A DNA stretch of 21,478 nucleotides from a virus: positions 1-21,478 of the IMG/VR virus record IMGVR_UViG_3300002132_000004; one strand, written 5' to 3'. Made by a program: the position numbers and the translations under genes. Positions 8,212 to 16,065 of the stretch are shown in pieces (within the stretch, counting starts at the first letter, position 1; each line of letters begins with the position of its first letter). The notes under the pieces are model-generated. The model saw only the letters and a program-made list of their open reading frames with translations, was not told where the DNA came from and searched no databases.

Positions 8212-9135
8212 TTATTTTAGCCATTTATCCTGTCCTCTGATATTCATTAATAGTCTACCGGGGTGGATATTGCTGATTCTTATTTTTGCATTGTTGTACA
8301 AAGCTCTTCTTCTTTTCTTAGCTCTATTGACTATGTATTCCTGAACACCAAACTTAGACCCTAAGATCGCGTACTCAATAGCTGCGTACATATAATCTTC
8401 AAACATCTTATTTACAGAGATACTGCTATCGTCACCATTCTCCATACCATCAGATGTATACTCAAGTACAACTAACTGTCCCTGCGTCCCTGAGCTAAAG
8501 TTTATAACACCACCCTTCTTGTTTATACTAAAGGTTGGGTTTGCGTTAGCTGTCTCTGTGTTAAGGCCAAACCTAGCACCAATATCCCTTGTAAAGTACC
8601 AATTACCATTATCGTTGTAGCCGTTGTAGCCATTAAACGGTGAATTACTATTTAAGTATATTGTCGGCTGTATAGTAAAAATTCTATCGTAGTCTAGCTT
8701 AGAAAACTGAGGAGATAGTGCATTACCATCCTGATCAAATAATATCTTACCTGAATTGTCCTGCAGATATGCTTTAGACCAATTAGTCTGTATGTTTTCG
8801 CTTAGAGGGTAAAGTATCCCTTGGTTCTCAATAGATATCCTAACCCAATTCACATAGTCAGACGGAAGAACATACCTTAGCTGATCATCAATGTTAAGCT
8901 CTAGTATCTTTATCTCCTTAAACGCATCGTAGTTAAGCTCCTGTATCGCTCTTTTTGCGTGGAACAAAACCTTAAACCTATCCTCGTTATTAATGAGGCT
9001 GTGGTTTCCTGCGTACATTAACATAAAGTTGTTTACTATGTCATACAACGATACGTACTGATACGATCCCCAATTTTTATCTTCAGGATTAGAACCCCCG
9101 TTAGCGTAGTATTGATACTGTGATATATACCCCAT
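8212..9135 (-). CDS. Ring/adaptor-type tail protein (crAss-like R1-type)
   Basis: 307 residues. After a Tyr/Asn-rich N-terminus, a helical segment LFHAKRAIQELNYDAFKEIK (57-76) leads into a beta segment with LPSDYVNWVRISIENQG (90-106), then YLQDNSGKILFDQDGN. The middle has a loop rich in Asn/Gly/Tyr (160-190). The C-terminal part is helical and ends basic (AKKRRRALYNNAKIRISN). Helical core plus beta insertion is the plan of connector/adaptor proteins (P22 gp4-like), and the AKR-IQELNYD and LPSDYV motifs are ones I recall from crAss-like structural proteins. It lies directly upstream of the stabilization protein, as ring protein R1 does in crAss-like phages. The match to R1 rests on order and remembered motifs. 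Confidence 0.75.
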   Translation of the reverse strand: MGYISQYQYYANGGSNPEDKNWGSYQYVSLYDIVNNFMLMYAGNHSLINNEDRFKVLFHAKRAIQELNYDAFKEIKILELNIDDQLRYVLPSDYVNWVRISIENQGILYPLSENIQTNWSKAYLQDNSGKILFDQDGNALSPQFSKLDYDRIFTIQPTIYLNSNSPFNGYNGYNDNGNWYFTRDIGARFGLNTETANANPTFSINKKGGVINFSSGTQGQLVVLEYTSDGMENGDDSSISVNKMFEDYMYAAIEYAILGSKFGVQEYIVNRAKKRRRALYNNAKIRISNIHPGRLLMNIRGQDKWLK

Positions 9136-9141
9136 TTTCTA

Positions 9142-10125
9142 TTATTGTTGTGATTGATTATCTATTTGCTCAAGGCCCTGCCCAAACTGAACTGCTGATA
9201 GCTCTCTAATAGACATACCCGCGTACTGAAGAATTTTATTAACTAAGTCAGGCTCGCAATCAAGCGGAAGCTCAAAGTCTTGGTAGTCGGGCTGCGACTG
9301 CGAAAATGCAGGCTCTCCACTAACTAGCGTAATATACGTCCACTTAGGATCTTTAGGGTATCTTATGTACTGAGACAACACCTGACCTACTTTATTTACT
9401 GTAGATGGGAATGCAGTTAGTATGATACCCTCCTGCGTATAGGCAGGGTACGTAAGGTTAGGCTTAGTCAACAAAGAGTTGTTGAGCATAGTTATTTTGC
9501 TGTGCGAAACCTTCTCTGCTTCCTCTAGCGAGTCCCTGTATATGTTGTAGTTTATGCCAATTGAATTGAACGGAGTTGAGGTTACGTTACTTGCTGTAGT
9601 GTATAGTGATGTCTCAGAGTTAACAAATGTTATCGTAACGTACTGCGTAATGCCTCCACTTACTAACGCAACAACATCACCGGCCTGCACTCCATCTGTA
9701 ATAAACGCAGAACTCAAATCTATTATCTCTTTCCCACTCGGATCTACGTCTGTGGTTGTACCGTCTACTATGAAATTATCATATACAAGAACCTTGTTTA
9801 ATAGGTAGTAGTCATCACCTGTTGTAGTTGGAGATGGCAGGTAGTATACGTTACTTATTGTTGGAGGAGTATTGCTTAAACTTAATGGATTAGATACTGA
9901 GAACATCTCAATAAGCTCTTCCATACTTTTGCGTATATCAGCATACCCTGTACCTGATTGGCGGGCATTCTCTTTATTAATCTGATAATTGTACTGATAG
10001 AAATAAGTCTCAAATAAATCTAATTGTGCCTGCTTGGAAAATAAATTAAAATCCGATGGCGATATATATCCGTAGTTATTCTTGTTCAGTACAGACAGAA
10101 CTGTGTTTCTAACTGAGTTGATCAT
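9142..10125 (-). CDS. Second ring/adaptor-type tail protein with inserted beta module
   Basis: 327 residues. The helical N-terminus (INSVRNTVLSVLNKNNYGYI, FNLFSKQAQLDLFETYFYQY) includes an RQSGTGYADIRKSMEELIEM segment. Residues about 118-200 are a beta-rich insert with the pattern FITDGVQAGDVVALVSGG ... YVTITFVNSETSLYTTA. The remainder contains SQYIRYPKDPKWTYITL and DCEPDLVNKILQYAGMSIRE, typical of head-tail connector ring proteins that pack near the portal. It is the first gene after a terminator-promoter pair and is followed after 6 bases by the other ring-type gene, so the two probably assemble together with the 1559-residue protein. Whether it corresponds to ring protein R2, R3 or R4 of crAss-like phages cannot be decided here. 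Confidence 0.72.
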   Translation of the reverse strand: MINSVRNTVLSVLNKNNYGYISPSDFNLFSKQAQLDLFETYFYQYNYQINKENARQSGTGYADIRKSMEELIEMFSVSNPLSLSNTPPTISNVYYLPSPTTTGDDYYLLNKVLVYDNFIVDGTTTDVDPSGKEIIDLSSAFITDGVQAGDVVALVSGGITQYVTITFVNSETSLYTTASNVTSTPFNSIGINYNIYRDSLEEAEKVSHSKITMLNNSLLTKPNLTYPAYTQEGIILTAFPSTVNKVGQVLSQYIRYPKDPKWTYITLVSGEPAFSQSQPDYQDFELPLDCEPDLVNKILQYAGMSIRELSAVQFGQGLEQIDNQSQQ

Positions 10126-10138
10126 CTGTAAACCTTTC

Positions 10139-10153
10139 TACAAAGATAATAAA
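10139..10153 (-). promoter_or_regulatory. Bacteroidota-type promoter -7 box upstream of the tail ring gene
   Basis: The minus strand reads TTTATTATCTTTGTA, containing TATCTTTG (consensus TAnnTTTG), 15 bases upstream of the ATG at 10125. It directly follows, and partly overlaps, the T-tract of a terminator, so transcription stops and restarts here. The same 15 bases occur upstream of the cupin gene. No clear -33 TTG box is seen, only the T-tract. Confidence 0.65.
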
Positions 10154-10189
10154 AAAAAAGAACCCCTTCATTTTCAGAAGAGGTCCTTT
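10151..10189 (-). terminator. Intrinsic terminator after the conserved 247-residue gene
   Basis: On the minus strand GGACCTCTTC and GAAGGGGTTC can pair over 10 positions (two G-T wobbles), extended by three A-T pairs, around a TGAAAAT loop. A run of T follows (10151-10159 on the plus strand is all A). It lies in the 87-base gap between the stop codon at 10213 and the next start at 10125, which is the expected place for a rho-independent terminator. Confidence 0.85.
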
Positions 10190-10212
10190 AGTTTATTATG
10201 AATAATGATTAA

Positions 10213-10956
10213 TTACAGTAACTTCTCAAGCAACTTAAAGTTCTCTATGCCGTTATCAGACTGAAGGAATGATGATACCATCCCCATAGGCTCTTCTCCG
10301 TAAGGTACGTTAAGCATTTTTGTTTTGTTAGTGTTGGTATTAAACCAAACCTCTTTGTTGTTCTTTCTAAATGTCAATAATCCCTTCTCAAAGAATAAAG
10401 TAACAGTAGATTGAAGCTTTAATGATGGGTCATTAATTACATTCAAAAAAGAACTTGGGTAGTTCCTAGCGTACACCAAGATATCTCTTCTAAGCTCTGC
10501 AGTAGACACTTTACTGATATCTTTATTGTATAGAACACGAGAAACCATCTCTACCTGCTCGATAGTCATCTCTCTTGCTGCGATAAGTGCATCTACCTCA
10601 GCATTCATCTGTTCAACCTCTGCCGAAGCATCTCTTTCTTGATTAACTTCCTCAAACTTAATCCCGTTTAGTGGGTGGTAGTGGAGGAACTCTTGTAGTA
10701 CAGGATTTGTTCTTGGAACGCTTAAGAAACCATCTTCAAAAATAACGGGCTCTAGGATAGCATTTCCATCCTGCTCATCCTCAAATGGAGACTTTTGATT
10801 CCTTGCATAGCGTAGTGCTCTGTTTGATCTTGCCTCTTCATCGAAGTATAATAATGGGAACTGTGCCGTATGTCTCGTTGGTATCATAAAAGATAACGGA
10901 GCTTCGGATCTTGTGAGTTTGTAAACCTTGTCTTTTGACTCTTGTATTTTTTTCAT
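10213..10956 (-). CDS. Conserved phage protein of unknown function between MCP and ring genes
   Basis: 247 residues starting MKKIQESKDKVYKLTRSEAP. It contains PFEDEQDGNAILEPVIFEDG (residues 57-76), TNPVLQEFLHYHPLNG, an acidic helical segment around 104-130 (EVEQMNAEVDALIAAREMT), ELRRDILVYARNYPSSFLNV, and a C-terminal part with KNNKEVWFNTNTNKTKMLNV. I recall near relatives in Bacteroidota and marine phage genomes, always as hypothetical proteins next to the capsid gene. No enzyme motif, signal peptide or membrane segment is visible. The gene is flanked on both sides by intrinsic terminators and has no clear promoter box of its own, so it is probably expressed by read-through past the capsid terminator. 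A minor head or head-completion role is possible from location, but unproven. Confidence 0.7.
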   Translation of the reverse strand: MKKIQESKDKVYKLTRSEAPLSFMIPTRHTAQFPLLYFDEEARSNRALRYARNQKSPFEDEQDGNAILEPVIFEDGFLSVPRTNPVLQEFLHYHPLNGIKFEEVNQERDASAEVEQMNAEVDALIAAREMTIEQVEMVSRVLYNKDISKVSTAELRRDILVYARNYPSSFLNVINDPSLKLQSTVTLFFEKGLLTFRKNNKEVWFNTNTNKTKMLNVPYGEEPMGMVSSFLQSDNGIENFKLLEKLL

Positions 10957-10979
10957 TTGATATAATTTAATTAAAATTT

Positions 10980-11012
10980 AAAAAAAGGGATGTGTCTTTA
11001 AAGACACACCCC
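10980..11012 (-). terminator. Strong intrinsic terminator after the major capsid gene
   Basis: The minus strand reads GGGGTGTGTC-TTTAAA-GACACATCCC followed by a run of seven T. The arms pair over 10 positions with a single G-T wobble, and the TTTAAA centre could pair further. It begins 14 bases after the TAG stop codon of the capsid gene, so it probably insulates high capsid expression from the genes downstream. Confidence 0.88.
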
Positions 11013-11026
11013 TATATTAAGTTGTT

Positions 11027-12472
11027 CTAGTTTTGGAACAAGAAGAAGTTGTTAGCACCTAAAGTACAAACTGCTCTTTCAGAAAGGAAGTTAACCTCCA
11101 TTGCATCAAGATCAGAAGTTTCAGCACCACCCGCAGAACCTGTAATCCAAGTTTTGTAGCGTCTATCTTCAGTTTCAGAAGCACGGTATCTAACGTGTAA
11201 GAAAGGTCTCTTAGCGTTTTTACCAAGGATCTGATCGTAAACAGTAGTAGAACCGGCAGGAACTAATAAACCACTTACTTTACCTGAACCTGCAGAAGTA
11301 GGCAATCCACCTCTCATTGTAGGATCGTTTAGGTACTTCCAATCAGATTTGTAGAAATCGTAACCTCTACGGAATCCTGTGAAACCTAAGTTAAGAGCCA
11401 TCTCTTTATCGTTTTCGAATAGACCGTAAGACGTTCCACCTGCACCGTAAGAGTTTTGAGCTGCTAACATATCATCAATGCTAAAGCTGAATGAACGATC
11501 AACAAAGATTACGTTCTCTTCGATTGAACCTTGCTTATCAAGACGAGATACGATAGTATCAAAATCAGCAAGAGTAGTTGGATAACCACCACCCCATACG
11601 TTCCCACGCTCGTTAACAACATAGAAGATACCTTCAGACCCCTTGTTACCAATTTGATCGTTAACTCCTGTCAATGCAGCAACACCTGAGTTCGCTTCAG
11701 CAGGAACAGCTTCGATCATTGCAGTCTCCAAGTAATCGTCAAAACGTAGACGAGTTTCGTGCTCAGACTTCATATACCAAAGGTAACCATTAGCACCATT
11801 TTCAGTAGTAACCTCTACCCATCCGATTTGAGCCATATCAGAACCTGATACTGCATACTTATCTTTGATGATGATTGGAGAGTTTTCGAAGATCTCATCA
11901 CTAGCTTCTAAAGAACCTTGCATTCCGTTAGTTCCTTTTTTAAACTCAGAACCGTAGATAAATACTGTCCATTTGTTTCCTGCAGATGCGTTAGTAATAC
12001 CAAACTCATTGTAGAATGCTACGGCAAAAGTTTTTGCAGAAGTGTTCACTGCTGTAACAATTGCTTTGTAACTAGCTCCACCTGTATTAAGTGTGAACAT
12101 AACAGTTTGACCTACTCTTATAGCTATAGAACCTTCTCCTGAAGGACCGCCTCCTGAAGGGATCAAAACATCATTTACAGTAAATGTAGCTATGTCAGAG
12201 TTAGCAAGAACAGATGTAGTACAATCAACATACTTAGTATGAAGACGACCCTGCTCAGCCCATTTGATAAGGTCAGAGTTAGAAGGCATCTCAGCTCCTA
12301 CCATACGTAAGAAAGATGCGATTGTTCTGTTACCATATCTCTCAAATTCTTTCTCATAAGTATCAGGAAGATACTGATTCAAGAAATCAAAGTTGGTAAT
12401 GTAGTTTGTTTTTAGTGGGACTTGTTGTGCACTTGGCTGCAACGCATATCCCGGAATTGCTTGTACGGACAT
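11027..12472 (-). CDS. Major capsid protein (HK97-fold, crAss-like type)
   Basis: 481 residues starting MSVQAIPGYALQPSAQQVPL. The N-terminal region (residues 28-70) has NFLxxYLP-type helices: FDFLNQYLPDTYEKEFERYG and IASFLRMVGAEMPSNSDLIK. Residues about 75-175 are a beta-rich insert (RVGQTVMFTLNTGG...AIVTAVN). The rest matches the HK97-type MCP I recall from crAss-like phages: YLETAMIEAVPA, IFYVVNERGNVWGGGYPT, ENVIFVDRSFSFSIDDMLAA, GFTGFRRGYDFYKSDWKYLN, RPFLHVRYRAS, DRRYKTWITGSAGGA and the C-terminal LSERAVCTLGANNFFLFQN. It follows the probable scaffold gene by 25 bases of nearly pure A/T, giving an A-rich leader directly before the ATG, as efficient Bacteroidota genes often have, and it is followed by a strong terminator. 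Both fit a very highly expressed gene. Confidence 0.92.
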   Translation of the reverse strand: MSVQAIPGYALQPSAQQVPLKTNYITNFDFLNQYLPDTYEKEFERYGNRTIASFLRMVGAEMPSNSDLIKWAEQGRLHTKYVDCTTSVLANSDIATFTVNDVLIPSGGGPSGEGSIAIRVGQTVMFTLNTGGASYKAIVTAVNTSAKTFAVAFYNEFGITNASAGNKWTVFIYGSEFKKGTNGMQGSLEASDEIFENSPIIIKDKYAVSGSDMAQIGWVEVTTENGANGYLWYMKSEHETRLRFDDYLETAMIEAVPAEANSGVAALTGVNDQIGNKGSEGIFYVVNERGNVWGGGYPTTLADFDTIVSRLDKQGSIEENVIFVDRSFSFSIDDMLAAQNSYGAGGTSYGLFENDKEMALNLGFTGFRRGYDFYKSDWKYLNDPTMRGGLPTSAGSGKVSGLLVPAGSTTVYDQILGKNAKRPFLHVRYRASETEDRRYKTWITGSAGGAETSDLDAMEVNFLSERAVCTLGANNFFLFQN

Positions 12473-12497
12473 TTTTTTTAGTTTTTAATTATTTTTT

Positions 12498-13583
12498 TTA
12501 CTTTCTACTTCTAATTCGCAGCCCCTTACCTGAGTCTTGGGCTACTTCTCTTATTGTCGTTCCTCCTGCAGCAATATTCTGTGGTGACTGTCGTGTAGAC
12601 ATATTAATATTTTTTGTCTTACGCATCACATCATCTACTGCCTCTGACTTGCCTTGCTCATAAAAGAACTTAGCAAACTTTTCAGGGTTCATTGCGACTG
12701 CCAACGCTTTATGATAGCCAACAGGGTCTGTCAAAAGACCATCCTCACCAATATATTTCTTTGTGAAATTTGATGGATCTAGGTGTATCTTCTTCAACTC
12801 TGTCGCGTCCGCAGGGGCGTAAACAAGCTTGTTATCGTCAATATTGAACTCAAAACCTTTGAACTCATTGCCAAAAACTTCACCTGTCTTTTGCTTGTAC
12901 CAATCCTCTCGGTGTTGGATCTGCTCACTTAAAGACATCGACTCTTCAACGTATCGCTTATACTCCTGTAGGGACTTTGAATCTTCTTCAGAAATAGAAT
13001 TACCCATTGACTCAATAGGTGATTTGTACTTTTCTTTTTCGGACTCAAAATACTCCTTGGCTTTAGCGACCATTTTTTTCTTTGCTAACTTGGCTTTCTT
13101 CACAAAAGATTCATCGTCAAGATCCTCATCGTAAGAATACTCCTCCATCATAGATTCAATATCCTCAGAATCGAGACCCTTCTCTGTTGCAGATAGAAAG
13201 TCACGTAACAATTTATCAGGGCTTACTTCATCAAGGTCTCTGCTTAACTTAACAAAGTCCTCAATTCCACGCCCGGTTTCTTTTTTGTATTTAAAGTAAG
13301 CTGCCACATCATCAGGCAAAGCCTCAGCTTCTTCCCTCTCACGTGTAAACTCCTCAAGGGAATTTATTTGCTTACCGTATCTTTTACCAATATATGAAAG
13401 AACATCTTCTTCTCTTAACTCCGCAGGCTCTTCAACTGCGTTGTTGTTTTCTATAGTTGTTTCAGCTATAGGCTCGTTAGGGGTATCTTTGAATTGTTGT
13501 TCGTGCTTGTCAAGTAGCTCTTGTTCTACCTGCTGAACGGACTTCTCTTCAGTCAATCCCATTTCTCTTACTTTTATTTCCAT
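12498..13583 (-). CDS. Probable capsid scaffolding protein
   Basis: 361 residues, strongly charged and mostly helical with no hydrophobic core segment. Residues 1-60 are acidic (EEKSVQQVEQELLDKHEQQF; AELREEDVLSYIG). An acidic run SMMEEYSYDEDLDDESF is followed by the Lys-rich helix VKKAKLAKKKMVAKAKEYFE, and a further coiled-coil-like part is KRYVEESMSLSEQIQHRED. The tail is basic (GKGLRIRSRK). An acidic helical protein with a basic C-terminus encoded between portal and MCP is the usual profile of a scaffold, whose basic end binds the capsid shell. The C-terminal part has some more folded-looking sequence (FNIDDNKLVYAPADATELKK). No protease catalytic motif is seen. A promoter-like box lies 21 bases upstream of the start. 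Role inferred from position and composition. Confidence 0.75.
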   Translation of the reverse strand: MEIKVREMGLTEEKSVQQVEQELLDKHEQQFKDTPNEPIAETTIENNNAVEEPAELREEDVLSYIGKRYGKQINSLEEFTREREEAEALPDDVAAYFKYKKETGRGIEDFVKLSRDLDEVSPDKLLRDFLSATEKGLDSEDIESMMEEYSYDEDLDDESFVKKAKLAKKKMVAKAKEYFESEKEKYKSPIESMGNSISEEDSKSLQEYKRYVEESMSLSEQIQHREDWYKQKTGEVFGNEFKGFEFNIDDNKLVYAPADATELKKIHLDPSNFTKKYIGEDGLLTDPVGYHKALAVAMNPEKFAKFFYEQGKSEAVDDVMRKTKNINMSTRQSPQNIAAGGTTIREVAQDSGKGLRIRSRK

Positions 13584-13603
13584 ATTAGATTAAATTTATT
13601 TTG

Positions 13604-13611
13604 CAAAGTTA
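13604..13611 (-). promoter_or_regulatory. Promoter -7 box upstream of the scaffold-capsid pair
   Basis: The 46-base gap after the portal gene reads on the minus strand ...TTTTTTATAACTTTGCAAAATAAATTTAATCTAAT before the ATG at 13583. It contains TAACTTTG (consensus TAnnTTTG), 20 bases from the start codon, giving a short A/T-rich leader. No good -33 box at the normal distance. Together with the terminator at 10980-11012 it would define a scaffold-capsid transcription unit. Confidence 0.55.
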
Positions 13612-13629
13612 TAAAAAATATATTATAGT

Positions 13630-16065
13630 TTATCGTGGGTCAAACTCAGCTAAGTCAAACCCATCTAAGCTATCCTCGTTAGACTCAAACGTAAGTGGTG
13701 GGAGGTTATTCTTTCTTTGGTTAATCAGCTTAGATTGCTCTGTGTTCTGCTGACTAATTCTCTTAGACTTAGCGTCCTCTCTCTCCTTCTCTCTAGAAGC
13801 TAGACCCTGAACCTCTATACCTTTTAGTTGCATATTAAGGTCAAACTCTTGCTGCATTAGCTGAGACTTAAGCATAGCTTCGTTCTTCATTTTCTCTATC
13901 TCAAAGGCTATCTCCGCCTGCTTTAACTGCATCTTAGACTGAGTCTCCATCTGAATCTTCTGCATAGCCACTTCACCTGCCATCTGCTGAGACTGTTGCT
14001 GAGCTTGTGCTTGCATCGCCTGCTGCTGAGCCATTAGCTTCTCTTCTCTTTCTTGCTTAGACTTACGCTTAAGCTTTAGTAGTTGGTTAGCTAACTTTAG
14101 GTTCTTAATATCTCGTATATCAATCGCATCCTCAAGGTTTATGTCACCCTTAGATAATGCCATCTGTATATTCTGTTCAAGCTGTGCTCTTTCCTCTTCA
14201 TCAGGAGCTACCTCTATAAATATACCAAAGTCATATATGTAAAGGTCCTTGATAGCGTTAAGGATGTTTATGTTGTACTTACCTATTTGGTTTATAAACT
14301 CATCCCTAAAATCAGCGTACTCAAGTATGTCAGCGACCCTATACGTCAAAGCCTCAGCTAGAGTTCTGTATATGTAAAGACTTGACTCAAGTATATGCCT
14401 AGTGGCTGTGTTTGAGTTAAGTGCTGCAAGCTTCTGTACACCAACCAATGAGTTTGGATCAGGCATACTGCCGTCTCTTGCCTCATTCAATCCCGTAACC
14501 TGTCTTATTTGACTTAGGTAGTGATTGTAGTTGCCTATAAGCATCTGAGTCTTAGAAGCACCTGAGTTAGATGTAAGCTGCTGTATTGGAACTTTAGCGT
14601 TGTTAAACTCACCATCTTGAGTGTAGCTTCGTCCAATCACACTACCTGTTTGGAAGTATAGCCTTAAAGCATCCTCCGGATTGTATGCTGCTCCTGTGCC
14701 AAGATCAACTTCACTAAGACCATCAGCATCAATAAATACACCGTCAGGCACTACCCTAGATATAACCTGCTGTAGCTTTAAGTGAGTAATCTGAATAAGA
14801 TCAGCAAAAGGTATCATTCTTCGAGTCAAGGACTCAATAACACCCTTGTACATACGTGGAGCAGAGGCAACGTAGTTAGGCATAGCGTGCTGAGTAGCAG
14901 ACTTAGGTCTAACCATATTCTCAGACATCTCCCACTTCAATAAGAAGTTAGTACCCATTACCATAACACCCTCGTACCAAACGTCAATAGTCTTAGACAC
15001 CTTCTCAAAGTTACCCTCCTTCATCATATCCTCAGGTGGATTAAAGGTATCATCCTTTTCAACCATCTTTATGTTCCCTGAGTCAGTTATTTTCTTCTTG
15101 TAGACAATATCCTTAGTGGTCTTGTAGTTGAAGTATAGTAACGTAGCAGTGTCCCTGTAGAATATATCATTCTGATAGAACTGTGCTATATTAAAGTAGT
15201 CCCACCAACTTTGACTGTACTTAGATATCTCATCTAGGTCCTCGTTTTTTAGCGTTGGATCAATTTTCTTTAGCTCTATAATTGGGACAGTCTTAATCTC
15301 TCCCCAATAAAAACAATCCTTAAAGTTAGGATCTTCAGTGTAGCTGTACACTACGTTAGCAGGATCAACGTATGATATTCTTACGCCATCACCCTTCAAG
15401 AACTCGTGCTTTGCAACTGCAACTCCGAGTACAGTCATATCATAGTCTAGTCTCTTTCTTACGTCATCGTAGTGGTTTGTATCAAAAAGAGTATTTATAG
15501 CTGTCTCCTCAGCTATCTCAATTGCAGGCTTGTAGTTAAGCTGCATATACAACGCAAGCTCCTCGTCTGTGTTTGGAAGCTCTGCAGGATCTGTAACAAA
15601 AGGATTAGCTCCTGTCTTATCCATAATCGTCTGAAGGATTGGCTTAGCTACCATCTGTCCTTCGATCATATCTTGATATGCACTTCGCTTAGACTGAGAC
15701 ATCGCATCCTGTGCATACGCCTTTACCTTAAACAAACGATCAGACATACCGTTAACAACGATATCTATAAACTTAGGTAGTATAGGAACAGGTGTCCAAT
15801 CTAAGTTTAGATAAGATAGATCACCGTCAACTGCTAATTCATTCTTGTATTTTGCTACAGATTGCTCCCCACGGGCGTATAATCTTAACCTGTGGAAATC
15901 TTTCCATTGACCGTAATATCTGCTACTGTTCCCATCTTTTCGAAACCATTCGTATTGGATGGCTTGCCCAATTTGTAAACCAAACTCTTCCGAAGCCTTC
16001 TCTTTATCGGAAACAAATTGGCTTGGAAACCCCGCAGATGTGATATCTATTTTAACATCTTTCAT
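13630..16065 (-). CDS. Portal protein
   Basis: 811 residues; it forms the dodecameric ring at the capsid vertex through which DNA is packaged and ejected. The start ATG overlaps the TerL stop codon (ATGA), implying translational coupling. Residues about 30-650 look like the portal core: YEWFRKDGNSSRYYGQWKDF (38-57), FIDIVVNGMSDRLFKVKAYA (99-118), VLGVAVAKHEFLKGDGVRIS, SYVDPANVVYSYTEDPNFKD, and LNEARDGSMPDPNSLVGVQK (526-545), followed by the long helix NTATRHILESSLYIYRTLAE. Residues about 655-785 are a Gln/Lys/Glu/Met-rich coiled coil (AQQQAMQAQAQQQSQQMAGE) and the last 20 are acidic. The family is clear from this pattern, its size and its place between TerL and the capsid genes; such long coiled-coil C-termini occur in crAss-like portals. 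Confidence 0.92.
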   Translation of the reverse strand: MKDVKIDITSAGFPSQFVSDKEKASEEFGLQIGQAIQYEWFRKDGNSSRYYGQWKDFHRLRLYARGEQSVAKYKNELAVDGDLSYLNLDWTPVPILPKFIDIVVNGMSDRLFKVKAYAQDAMSQSKRSAYQDMIEGQMVAKPILQTIMDKTGANPFVTDPAELPNTDEELALYMQLNYKPAIEIAEETAINTLFDTNHYDDVRKRLDYDMTVLGVAVAKHEFLKGDGVRISYVDPANVVYSYTEDPNFKDCFYWGEIKTVPIIELKKIDPTLKNEDLDEISKYSQSWWDYFNIAQFYQNDIFYRDTATLLYFNYKTTKDIVYKKKITDSGNIKMVEKDDTFNPPEDMMKEGNFEKVSKTIDVWYEGVMVMGTNFLLKWEMSENMVRPKSATQHAMPNYVASAPRMYKGVIESLTRRMIPFADLIQITHLKLQQVISRVVPDGVFIDADGLSEVDLGTGAAYNPEDALRLYFQTGSVIGRSYTQDGEFNNAKVPIQQLTSNSGASKTQMLIGNYNHYLSQIRQVTGLNEARDGSMPDPNSLVGVQKLAALNSNTATRHILESSLYIYRTLAEALTYRVADILEYADFRDEFINQIGKYNINILNAIKDLYIYDFGIFIEVAPDEEERAQLEQNIQMALSKGDINLEDAIDIRDIKNLKLANQLLKLKRKSKQEREEKLMAQQQAMQAQAQQQSQQMAGEVAMQKIQMETQSKMQLKQAEIAFEIEKMKNEAMLKSQLMQQEFDLNMQLKGIEVQGLASREKEREDAKSKRISQQNTEQSKLINQRKNNLPPLTFESNEDSLDGFDLAEFDPR

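Noticed and set aside
11770-11790. TACCTTTG box inside the capsid gene
   Set aside because: Internal to a strongly conserved gene with no gene start downstream nearby; chance match.
15472-15780. Plus-strand frame of 102 codons opposite the portal gene
   Set aside because: Antisense shadow; odd composition with many Cys, Leu and Arg, no leader or promoter, and the portal frame is unambiguous.
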